DNA of 5,058 nucleotides from contig CAZVTJ010000060.1 of NCBI GenBank assembly GCA_964630015.1, positions 1-5,058 of the forward strand, written 5' to 3'. Under the pieces are notes generated by a model. The model was given only the letters and a program-made list of their open reading frames with translations. It had not been told where the DNA came from and did no database searches. Positions 1 through 5,031 of the stretch are shown one piece after another. Made by a program: the position numbers and the translations under genes. Every line of letters starts with the position of its first letter. The stretch's first letter is position 1. Origin of the DNA: CAZERT01 sp964630015. GTDB taxonomy: Bacteria; Patescibacteriota; Microgenomatia; UBA10105; UBA927.

Positions 1-188
1 TAACGGTAGTGGAAAATGAGATCGGTTTTGTGCGGATTCGAAGTTCCTACACCAGCCAGTCAGAGGAATTGGGAACCATTCCCGTGGGAACCAGTGTTCC
101 ATACACTGATGAACAATACGAATGGTATAACATTACCTATAACGGTATTTCGGGGTGGGTAAGTGGCACCTATGTTGTCAAACAATAA
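1..188 (+). CDS. C-terminal fragment of a protein ending in a bacterial SH3 (SH3b) domain
   Basis: This gene is cut by the left edge of the window. The reading frame starts at base 3 and gives 61 residues before TAA at 186-188. The fragment reads as one bacterial SH3 domain: GFVRIRSS at residues 8-15, a central IPVGTSVPY strand region at 26-34, then EWYNITYNGISGWVSGTYV at 40-58. The spacing of the WY pair and the GWVSG.YV ending are typical of the SH3_3/SH3b family. In bacteria such domains usually sit at the ends of exported proteins and bind cell-wall peptides or other proteins. In Patescibacteria they often follow PEGA or other surface domains, but nothing upstream is visible here. Gene A starts 42 bases downstream on the same strand. 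The domain call is fairly secure; the function of the whole protein is unknown. Confidence 0.75.
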   Translation, partial: TVVENEIGFVRIRSSYTSQSEELGTIPVGTSVPYTDEQYEWYNITYNGISGWVSGTYVVKQ

Positions 189-192
189 TCCC

Positions 193-221
193 TTGATTGT
201 CGGCGTTGTTCGTTCCATACT
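193..221 (+). promoter_or_regulatory. Possible promoter of gene A, implying a nearly leaderless mRNA
   Basis: TTGATT (193-198) and CATACT (216-221) are separated by 17 bases, each matching the sigma70 consensus at 4 of 6 positions. The ATG of gene A lies 9 bases after the -10 box, so transcription would start at or just before the start codon. This agrees with the lack of any Shine-Dalgarno sequence upstream of that ATG. Matches this weak occur by chance, so the call is tentative; readthrough from the SH3 gene is the alternative. Confidence 0.3.
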
Positions 222-230
222 GAAAATACT

Positions 231-962
231 ATGACGATTGGTTCAAAGAAAACATATATTATTGGTGGAGTAATCGGTGCTCTGGTGTGCGCCGGTTGTG
301 TGTATTTCGGTGTGTCGTATGTCCGGATGTCCAGGGAACTTTCGGATCTGAAAAAATCAAAAACATATGCATCCGATCCAAAAGCGGAAATCGGGGATCT
401 TCTGAAGGAAATTTCCCGTTCCATGGAGTTGCCTTCTATCGTAGAACCATCGTTGGCAACGGTGAGTGATGCGTCAAAACTGAAAAATCAGATGTTGTTT
501 ACCAACGCGCAAAACGGGGATAAGCTGCTTATATTTGCCGATGTGAAAAAAGCAATTTTATACCGTCCGTCAACGAAAAAAATAATCGATGTTGCCCTGT
601 TGTCCGCGCCTGCTACCCAATCGGCAACAGTCGTTTCGCCAACCGGCAAGCCGGTCCCATCAGGAATTCCGGCCGCGGCAAAATTCTATTTGCTCAACGG
701 GACAAAAACCGTAGGACTCACGAAATCGTTCGAACAGAAAACACTATCAAAACTTTCCGGTGCAACGGTTTTGGATCGGGATAACGCAAAAAATCAAGGT
801 ACGTTGGAAACTGTTGTAATTGCTGTTTCAAAAACCGCGCTTGAATCGGTCGATCAGATTGTTTCTGTACTATCGGCAAAAAAAGGAACGTTACCGGGTG
901 ATGAACCGACTCCTCCTGCCGGCACAGATTTCGTCGTCATCGTCGGGGAAGACTTTAAATAA
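231..962 (+). CDS. Membrane-anchored protein with LytR_C-like C-terminal domain (paralogue A)
   Basis: The protein has 243 residues. A short basic N-terminus (TIGSKK) is followed by one membrane segment at about residues 9-31, so the rest should lie outside the cytoplasm. Residues 53-121 form the domain shared with paralogues B and C: PSLATVSDASKL (73-84), NAQNGDKLLIFADVKKAILYRP (92-113) and KIID (117-120). A Pro/Ala/Thr-rich linker at 122-150 leads to a LytR_C-like domain at 151-243, recognised by the LLNGTKTVGL start and the VVIVGEDF end. LytR_C occurs at the end of LytR-CpsA-Psr cell-wall ligases and also alone; its activity is unknown. The catalytic LytR-CpsA-Psr domain is absent. There is no Shine-Dalgarno site before the ATG. 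A surface or envelope role is inference. Repeat element 1 begins 12 bases after the stop codon. Confidence 0.85.
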   Translation: MTIGSKKTYIIGGVIGALVCAGCVYFGVSYVRMSRELSDLKKSKTYASDPKAEIGDLLKEISRSMELPSIVEPSLATVSDASKLKNQMLFTNAQNGDKLLIFADVKKAILYRPSTKKIIDVALLSAPATQSATVVSPTGKPVPSGIPAAAKFYLLNGTKTVGLTKSFEQKTLSKLSGATVLDRDNAKNQGTLETVVIAVSKTALESVDQIVSVLSAKKGTLPGDEPTPPAGTDFVVIVGEDFK

Positions 963-974
963 CAATACAAACGA

Positions 975-1009
975 GTAGCTAGTAGTTTGTAGATTGTAGT
1001 TTGTAATTT
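975..1009 (+). repeat. Left heptamer array of element 1 (5 x GTAGNNN)
   Basis: Units start at 975, 982, 989, 996 and 1003. Four begin GTAG and the fifth begins GTAA. The last three positions are variable and T-rich. Because the period is 7, the TAG within each unit falls in a different reading frame from unit to unit, so all three + strand frames are stopped within 21 bases. Confidence 0.75.
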
Positions 1010-1075
1010 AGAGTTCGGAATTCATCCTTCGTAAGATTGTAGTATCTGCAAAAACGAATAACTATGCAGTCTGTC

Positions 1076-1103
1076 ATTCCCGTCCCGCCATGGCGGGAGG
1101 AAT
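1076..1103. repeat. GC-rich palindrome at the centre of element 1
   Basis: TCCCGCCATGGCGGGA (1083-1098) is a perfect 16-base palindrome. ATTCC (1076-1080) and GGAAT (1099-1103) extend the stem across a two-base CG bulge. It can fold on either strand. No T run follows on either side, so it is not a standard intrinsic terminator, though it may still protect mRNA 3' ends. It resembles the ATTCCC...GGAAT palindromes widely scattered in bacterial genomes. Confidence 0.8.
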
Positions 1104-1196
1104 CCACTTTATCACGTTTTGAAAACTTACCGGCTTTCAATCTTTTTTAATCGCTTTTTATTCATTACGAAATACGAGCTATTAACCTGAAGGCAC

Positions 1197-1238
1197 AATC
1201 TACTCTCTACTAACTACCGACTACCATCTACAATCTAC
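1197..1238 (-). repeat. Right heptamer array of element 1 (6 x NNNCTAC)
   Basis: Six perfectly phased 7-base units each end in CTAC, with ends at 1203, 1210, 1217, 1224, 1231 and 1238. This is GTAGNNN read on the - strand. The fixed CTAC and the free three positions are unmistakable. The array ends 40 bases before the -35 box proposed for gene B. Confidence 0.8.
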
Positions 1239-1277
1239 TAATATATACGATGCGATGTCTTGACGCTAAAATATCCC

Positions 1278-1306
1278 TTGCCATTCTTCGTTCTTCTTTG
1301 CATAAT
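1278..1306 (+). promoter_or_regulatory. Probable sigma70-type promoter of gene B
   Basis: TTGCCA (1278-1283) and CATAAT (1301-1306) are separated by 17 bases, and each matches the consensus at 5 of 6 positions. Transcription would start near 1313, leaving a leader of about 14 bases. A GGGGAA stretch (1315-1320) six bases before the ATG is a plausible weak ribosome binding site. The promoter lies just outside repeat element 1, so B probably has its own transcript. Confidence 0.6.
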
Positions 1307-1326
1307 GAAGATATGGGGAATATCGT

Positions 1327-2172
1327 ATGAAAAAATCGCCTGCCAAAGCACGAAAAACCTCTCTTCGATCAAAATCAGTAAAAAAAACAGTCCGTAAAAC
1401 CGCTCCAAAACGCCGTGCAGTATTTTCCTCTCAACCGGAAGCCGGTGTAACACTCACGCCCCCCCGTCCCCTTCCGCCGGAACCGATCGTCGTTTCCACG
1501 CCGGAAATCAAAACACCAAAAAAACAAACACGGCACATTGCCCTTGCTGCATTGTGCGTACTGCTCATCATTGCCGCGTGGCTTATACGAAACACATTTT
1601 TTAGTGGTTCGGATTCCCCACAGGCACAGGGACAGCGGGAAATTAAGGAAACAATGCTTGCGGTTGCAAAACTAATGGAACTTCCCCCGGGTATTCCGTC
1701 CGTTGCGACAGTCAAAGACATCACAAAACTGCAAAGCCAACCGTTTTTCGCAAAAGCGCAAAATGGCGATAAGGTACTGATTTTTGCCGACGCAAAACGG
1801 GCAATCCTGTATCGCCCAAGTGCCAATCGTATTATTGACGTATCCCCATTATTTTCCGCACCGGTCAATCCGACCTCAACCCCAACGCTTACCCCGGCAA
1901 CTTTCGTCATCCGCAACGGAACAGCAACGAACGGATTAACCAAGTCGATGGAAAAGATCGTGAAGGAAAAATTGCCCGTTTCAAGCATCCAGGGACGGGA
2001 AAATGCTGCACGGTTTGATTACAAAACATCCCTCATCGTGCCGGTTACCAAACGCCAGGACGCCATCCGCGTTGCAGAAACGTTGTCATTACCCTTGGGG
2101 GAACTTCCGGCAGGAGAATCATCACCAACAGCTGATTTTCTCATCATTCTGGGGCAGGATGCGGTGAAATAA
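1327..2172 (+). CDS. Membrane-anchored LytR_C-like protein with a long basic cytoplasmic tail (paralogue B)
   Basis: The protein has 281 residues, with the same plan as A plus a longer N-terminus. Residues 1-30 are very basic (KKSPAKARK, KSVKKTVRKTAPKRR), resembling histone-H1-like tails. A Pro-rich stretch follows (41-64), then one membrane segment at about 71-91 (IALAALCVLLIIAAWLI). By the positive-inside rule the tail should be cytoplasmic. The shared middle domain spans 105-173, with PSVATVKDITKL (124-135), NGDKVLIFADAKRAILYRP (146-164) and RIIDV (168-172). A Thr/Pro linker (180-191) precedes the LytR_C-like domain at 192-279: FVIRNGT, then FLIILGQD, with GQDAVK replacing GEDFK. No LytR-CpsA-Psr catalytic domain is present. 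The start is supported by the promoter and the weak GGGGAA site upstream. The gene is flanked by two inverted repeat elements and converges on C. Confidence 0.85.
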   Translation: MKKSPAKARKTSLRSKSVKKTVRKTAPKRRAVFSSQPEAGVTLTPPRPLPPEPIVVSTPEIKTPKKQTRHIALAALCVLLIIAAWLIRNTFFSGSDSPQAQGQREIKETMLAVAKLMELPPGIPSVATVKDITKLQSQPFFAKAQNGDKVLIFADAKRAILYRPSANRIIDVSPLFSAPVNPTSTPTLTPATFVIRNGTATNGLTKSMEKIVKEKLPVSSIQGRENAARFDYKTSLIVPVTKRQDAIRVAETLSLPLGELPAGESSPTADFLIILGQDAVK

Positions 2173-2178
2173 AACTTC

Positions 2179-2206
2179 GTAGTTAGTAGCCAGTAGTTAG
2201 TAGTGT
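2179..2206 (+). repeat. Left heptamer array of element 2 (4 x GTAGNNN)
   Basis: Units start at 2179, 2186, 2193 and 2200, six bases after the stop codon of gene B. The first and third units are identical (GTAGTTA). As in element 1, the TAG triplets occupy all three + strand frames. Confidence 0.75.
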
Positions 2207-2250
2207 GGTAAAACTCAGGATAATATGACTAAACGAAAAAATAGTGGATT

Positions 2251-2275
2251 CCTCACGCCGTGGCGGGATGGGAAT
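2251..2275. repeat. GC-rich palindrome of element 2, imperfect
   Basis: This is the counterpart of the palindrome at 1076-1103. On the - strand it shares a 37-base block (2243-2279) with 1072-1108, with three substitutions. Two of these fall in the stem region, so the stem is no longer perfect. The outer ATTCC and GGAAT arms are kept. Confidence 0.7.
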
Positions 2276-2342
2276 GACAAACTACATAGTTATTCAATCT
2301 TACAGGCACTGTAATCTTATGAAGAAACAAACTCCAAACCCC

Positions 2343-2370
2343 GAACTACCAACTACTAGCTACCATCTAC
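2343..2370 (-). repeat. Right heptamer array of element 2 (4 x NNNCTAC)
   Basis: Phased units end in CTAC at 2349, 2356, 2363 and 2370. This end lies 12 bases beyond the stop codon of gene C, the same distance that separates the array of element 1 from the stop codon of gene A. Confidence 0.75.
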
Positions 2371-2382
2371 TCGTTAGTATGG

Positions 2383-3069
2383 TTATTTGAAGTCTTCCCC
2401 GACAATCATCAGGAGATCTGCATCTGGTTTGGTTTCCCCTGCAGGAAGGGGCACTACAGTGGCTGAAATGCGCTCTGCAAGAGTACCGGCAAACTCCGGA
2501 TATTTCCCACTAACATCAATCACCAGCGTTTTTGGATAATTTTCCTTTGCTGCATTATCTTTTTTCACAATCGAAAGGAAATCATACTGCGAGGTCAGTT
2601 TTGTTTCCGCGGCATTGGCAAGTCGGGGTGTTTGAGTGCCGTTATATATTGCGGTTGTCACCTTTGTTCCGGCAACGATTCCCGGAATGGTTGCCGATTC
2701 GGTCGACAGGGAAATTGCCACCATATCCATGACTTTATTGATGGTCGGACGGTACAAGATCGCTTTTTTTGCCTGGGGGAAGACAAGGACTTTATCGCCG
2801 TTTTCCGCTTTGGAAAAAAACGGCTGGTTTTTAATCTGGTTCTGCAGTTTATCCTTATCGGAAATGGTTGCAATCGTCGGATCTTCATTGGAGGGAATAT
2901 CCACGAGTTTGCCGACTTTATCTACAATACCCCGTTTTTCTTCCTGCAGGGCAAGTTCCGGATTTTTGAGAAGTTTTTGACTGTGTTCCCAGCGGGTATA
3001 GAAATAATAGGAAGGGATAAGGGCAATGGCAATAATAATACCGACAATCACGGCTGTGGAATACTTCAT
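2383..3069 (-). CDS. Membrane-anchored protein with LytR_C-like C-terminal domain (paralogue C)
   Basis: From the ATG at 3069 the protein has 228 residues. An ATG at 3084 would add MMDEG, but it has no ribosome binding site and lies inside a promoter-like -10 box, so the inner start is preferred; the outer one is not excluded. One membrane segment covers about residues 3-24 (STAVIVGIIIAIALIPSYYF). The shared middle domain is at 45-116: DPTIATISDKDKL, NGDKVLVFPQAKKAILYRP and NKVMDM. The LytR_C-like domain is at 138-228, from TTAIYNGT to LLMIVGEDFK. Its end matches A more closely than B, in both protein and DNA. No catalytic LytR-CpsA-Psr domain is present. The start lies 67 bases downstream of the 586-residue gene on the same strand, so co-transcription is possible. 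Envelope function is inferred only. Confidence 0.82.
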   Translation of the reverse strand: MKYSTAVIVGIIIAIALIPSYYFYTRWEHSQKLLKNPELALQEEKRGIVDKVGKLVDIPSNEDPTIATISDKDKLQNQIKNQPFFSKAENGDKVLVFPQAKKAILYRPTINKVMDMVAISLSTESATIPGIVAGTKVTTAIYNGTQTPRLANAAETKLTSQYDFLSIVKKDNAAKENYPKTLVIDVSGKYPEFAGTLAERISATVVPLPAGETKPDADLLMIVGEDFK

Positions 3070-3079
3070 ACCTTCATCC

Positions 3080-3109
3080 ATCATAGAAGGAATGGGAGGA
3101 AGAGGTCAA
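3080..3109 (-). promoter_or_regulatory. Possible promoter of gene C
   Basis: On the - strand TTGACC (3109-3104) and TATGAT (3085-3080) are separated by 18 bases, each matching the consensus at 5 of 6 positions. The preferred ATG at 3069 follows ten bases after the -10 box, giving a nearly leaderless mRNA as proposed for gene A. The -10 box overlaps the alternative ATG at 3084, which argues against that start if the promoter is used. Confidence 0.45.
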
Positions 3110-3136
3110 GGAAAACATTCTCGCGTCATATACCTG

Positions 3137-4897
3137 TTATCCATGAAGAAATAGATGCCGGGTATTTGTCCGGAATCGATGAATACAGTAATCCAGGATC
3201 GCGGTCAATGATTGTTTCGAGTTGTTGGGTGCATCTGCGTGCATCATGGGGATATGCCGTTGCCGCACGATAGCGGAAGTTGGTTTGCGCGGAACGGTTT
3301 TTTTCAGAAAATGTAACAGCGTTGCGAATGTTTGAGCTATTGAAGAAGCTGTTTCAGCAGGTTGTGAATACATATCTTTGTATGTTGTTTTGAAAAAACC
3401 CATGCTCATGCCAATACGTTGCTGAAGTGATGTGTATGTAGTCGGTATCGGTATGGTTTTTTTGTATATGGAAGTGAATACTACGTGTAACAGTGTATTT
3501 TTGGAGGGTATGTGGTGCACAAGGGAATTTGTAGCTATGCGTGTTGTCTTACGGGTTAGGTTTGATTCCGTGGATACTATCAGGAGATCATTCTGTGATT
3601 GCACATGAGGAACATCCGGTTGTATTGGTGTGTGTTCCGGTTCACCTGGTTGTTTATGCGTCAGTCTGTATACGGATTGTTGTGTGGTGAGAATATCGTT
3701 TTGTGGGTGCAAAACGCCCTGTGATGTATCCGTGACGGGAATGGATACCTCGGATTTGATGGACGGTACATGCGCCGATTTTTCCGGTTTGTCGGATATT
3801 TCCTGTAACGGATGTATATGGCGTACTGATGGAGAATAGTGGCGCGTTATTGGCCAAATTGCATCTGGAACAGTGTCTTTTTTAAACAAGAGAGTGTGTG
3901 TGGGAACATAAATCGTGTGGGTGATATCGGGAACGGAAGATTTTATGGATGGGTTATATGCTGGAGGCATAAACGATGATCGTACGATTGGTTGTTCGTC
4001 GATACGTTGTTGTCGGGGTAAAATTGGTGTTTCTTCAGTTTTTGTAACGGTCGGGGGAATATCCGTGTTGGTTATCCTGGTTGGTGTTTGAAAATCGGCC
4101 CATATCGAATGATCCGTTTCGTCATGCAATTGTTCACGCGGAGTGTTCCATGTAAACGGTATAGCGTAATGGGTGGGGATAGTATCAAAATCATATACCT
4201 GGAGGGATGTATGTTTAGCGGGTGTATATGCATGATGTGTGTGAAACGATTGATCGGGAGAAAAATCGGGGATGTTTTTGGTGTTGTTTGGATACAATGC
4301 TTGGATTGTCTGCCGTGCACGAATGGAAGAAGTCGGTGTATCGGTATGGAGGGTAATATCTTCAGTTGGGGAAATGGGTGTAAGGTGTGGAAATCGTTTT
4401 TGTACTATGTGGAGAAGAGTAGATGTGCCATTATCCGACTGTTGGGTATTGATGACGGATGTTGTCCCGATTTTTGTTTCATGATTATACCGTAATACGA
4501 GAAGATCGCGGGTTCCATAATTGGCAACAACAGTTGATGCTCCTTGGGCAAATAGTGTTTCGATAAGGACGGATATGGCATGCTCCCGAGGTGAATAAGA
4601 GTCGGGTGTCAATCGTTTCTGGCGTTCATGGAGCTCCAAAAGGCTTTGTCCGTATTGCGTGTAATAGATATGTCCATCCGGAGTGAGCGTGAATTGGGAT
4701 TCCGGAACATCATATTCTCCCTGTGTGGATTTTTCTCGCTCAAGCGTAGTCTTGTCCATGTGGAATTTTGGGCGAAGATACTGTGCGGTCTGTACACGGA
4801 TATCGTGATCATTGCTCAGAGGGTATTCTTTTTTGAATGATTGGTATGCATCAAAATATGCGATTCGTTGTATATCTTTTTCCGGTAGACAGTCCAT
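3137..4897 (-). CDS. Uncharacterised 586-residue protein, ordered N-terminus and Thr/Pro/His-rich middle
   Basis: I do not recognise a family. The ATG at 4897 is chosen because AGGAGG lies six bases before it; a TTG at 4945 would add 16 residues translated through the hairpin and has no such site. Residues 1-175 look folded: helix-like DIQRIAYFDAYQSFKKEYP (8-26), GHIYYTQYGQSLLELHERQK (75-94), and ASTVVANYGTRDLLVLRYN (121-139), which looks like paired strands. Residues about 180-460 are rich in Thr, Pro, His and Ser and probably disordered. Residues 460-586 regain hydrophobic patches (TLLHVVFTSIY, AQTFATLLHFL) and basic residues. There is no signal peptide or clear membrane segment, so it is probably cytoplasmic. 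The coding strand is unusually poor in G. Gene C follows 67 bases downstream. That it is a real gene is well supported by length and ribosome site; function is unknown. Confidence 0.8.
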   Translation of the reverse strand: MDCLPEKDIQRIAYFDAYQSFKKEYPLSNDHDIRVQTAQYLRPKFHMDKTTLEREKSTQGEYDVPESQFTLTPDGHIYYTQYGQSLLELHERQKRLTPDSYSPREHAISVLIETLFAQGASTVVANYGTRDLLVLRYNHETKIGTTSVINTQQSDNGTSTLLHIVQKRFPHLTPISPTEDITLHTDTPTSSIRARQTIQALYPNNTKNIPDFSPDQSFHTHHAYTPAKHTSLQVYDFDTIPTHYAIPFTWNTPREQLHDETDHSIWADFQTPTRITNTDIPPTVTKTEETPILPRQQRIDEQPIVRSSFMPPAYNPSIKSSVPDITHTIYVPTHTLLFKKDTVPDAIWPITRHYSPSVRHIHPLQEISDKPEKSAHVPSIKSEVSIPVTDTSQGVLHPQNDILTTQQSVYRLTHKQPGEPEHTPIQPDVPHVQSQNDLLIVSTESNLTRKTTRIATNSLVHHIPSKNTLLHVVFTSIYKKTIPIPTTYTSLQQRIGMSMGFFKTTYKDMYSQPAETASSIAQTFATLLHFLKKTVPRKPTSAIVRQRHIPMMHADAPNNSKQSLTAILDYCIHRFRTNTRHLFLHG

Positions 4898-4923
4898 AAA
4901 AAACCTCCTCTGTCCGAGGAGGT
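4898..4923 (-). promoter_or_regulatory. Hairpin sequestering the Shine-Dalgarno site; terminator-like
   Basis: On the - strand ACCTCCTC (4923-4916), a five-base GGACA loop and GAGGAGGT (4910-4903) form a perfect 8-bp stem, followed by TTTTT and then the ATG at 4897. The 3' arm contains the whole AGGAGG ribosome binding site (4909-4904), six bases from the ATG. Folded, the site would be hidden from the ribosome, and the stem plus U run also meets the form of an intrinsic terminator reading toward the gene. Either way it suggests that expression is conditional. The T run is on one side only, so on the + strand it would not terminate. Confidence 0.7.
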
Positions 4924-5031
4924 GTAACGAATCATGTATTGTCAAACTATGATCGTTTCCTGCTCGGGAATATAAAGGGAAGTATCGGACTATTACCGTT
5001 GCGGCACAGTGGATGATTTACACACCCTTCC
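4924..5031. other. Leader/upstream region of the 586-residue gene, no gene seen
   Basis: No ORF or RNA gene is recognisable in these 108 bases. On the - strand there is a TTGACA at 4945-4940, but no -10 box at the right distance, and a TATATT at 4974-4969 without a -35 box. If the hairpin at 4898-4923 is a regulated switch, any sensing part of the leader would lie here, and it may be truncated by the contig end. Confidence 0.4.

Larger units (their letters stand above)
975..1238. repeat. Repeat element 1: inverted GTAGNNN arrays around a GC-rich palindrome
   Basis: Most of the 364-base gap between A and B is this non-coding element. Its left end has five 7-base units starting GTAG (the fifth is GTAA), and its right end has six units ending CTAC, the same unit in inverted orientation. 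Aligning the outer 25 bases of each end (975-999 against the reverse complement of 1214-1238) gives 18 identities by hand. The interior is AT-rich apart from a palindrome near 1076-1103. An inverted, shorter copy lies at 2179-2370. There is no transposase and no credible ORF, so it resembles a MITE- or REP-type element. No target-site duplication could be identified. Confidence 0.7.
2179..2370. repeat. Repeat element 2: shorter, inverted copy of element 1
   Basis: This element fills the 210-base gap between the convergent genes B and C. The ends are four GTAGNNN units (2179-2206) and four NNNCTAC units (2343-2370). The outer 25 bases of each end (2179-2203 and the reverse complement of 2346-2370) agree at 21 positions. 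Read on the - strand, 2243-2295 matches 1056-1108 of element 1 at 48 of 53 positions, so the copies point in opposite directions. The AT-rich parts have diverged, and this copy is about 70 bases shorter. There is no ORF and no T-run terminator. Confidence 0.7.

Noticed and set aside
279..299. Lipoprotein signal in A (Cys 20 and Cys 23 in the membrane segment)
   Set aside because: The residues before either Cys (ALV-C, CAG-C) do not fit a lipobox, and B and C lack an equivalent Cys, so a plain membrane anchor is preferred.
1076..1108. Intrinsic terminator for gene A at the palindrome
   Set aside because: The stem is strong, but no T run follows it on either strand.
975..1238. CRISPR-like array
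   Set aside because: Units are only 7 bases with no spacers, and the arrays are inverted relative to each other; no cas gene is present.
1431..1988. A 185-codon - strand ORF inside gene B
   Set aside because: It is a shadow frame of B, whose + strand reading carries the conserved domain, a promoter and a weak ribosome site.
975..2370. Active transposon carrying gene B
   Set aside because: No transposase or target-site duplication is visible; only the inverted flanking repeats support it, so the elements are listed as repeats.
2632..3273. A 213-codon + strand ORF opposite gene C
   Set aside because: It crosses the end of the 586-residue gene and all of the N-terminal half of C, is rich in Phe, Arg, Cys and His with no domain, and the - strand frame encodes a clear family member.
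4088..4495. A 135-codon + strand ORF opposite the 586-residue gene
   Set aside because: Its Cys/Gly/Met-rich composition is what the antisense of a Thr/His/Pro-rich frame gives; it has no domain or ribosome site.
4895..4945. TTG start at 4945 for the 586-residue gene, giving 602 residues
   Set aside because: There is no ribosome binding site before this TTG, the extra codons run through the hairpin and its T run, and the ATG at 4897 has a full AGGAGG at six bases.
4917..4945. TTGACA (4945-4940, - strand) as a -35 box
   Set aside because: The hexamer is perfect, but the position 17 bases downstream is CCTCCT inside the hairpin and no -10-like sequence lies at 15-19 bases.
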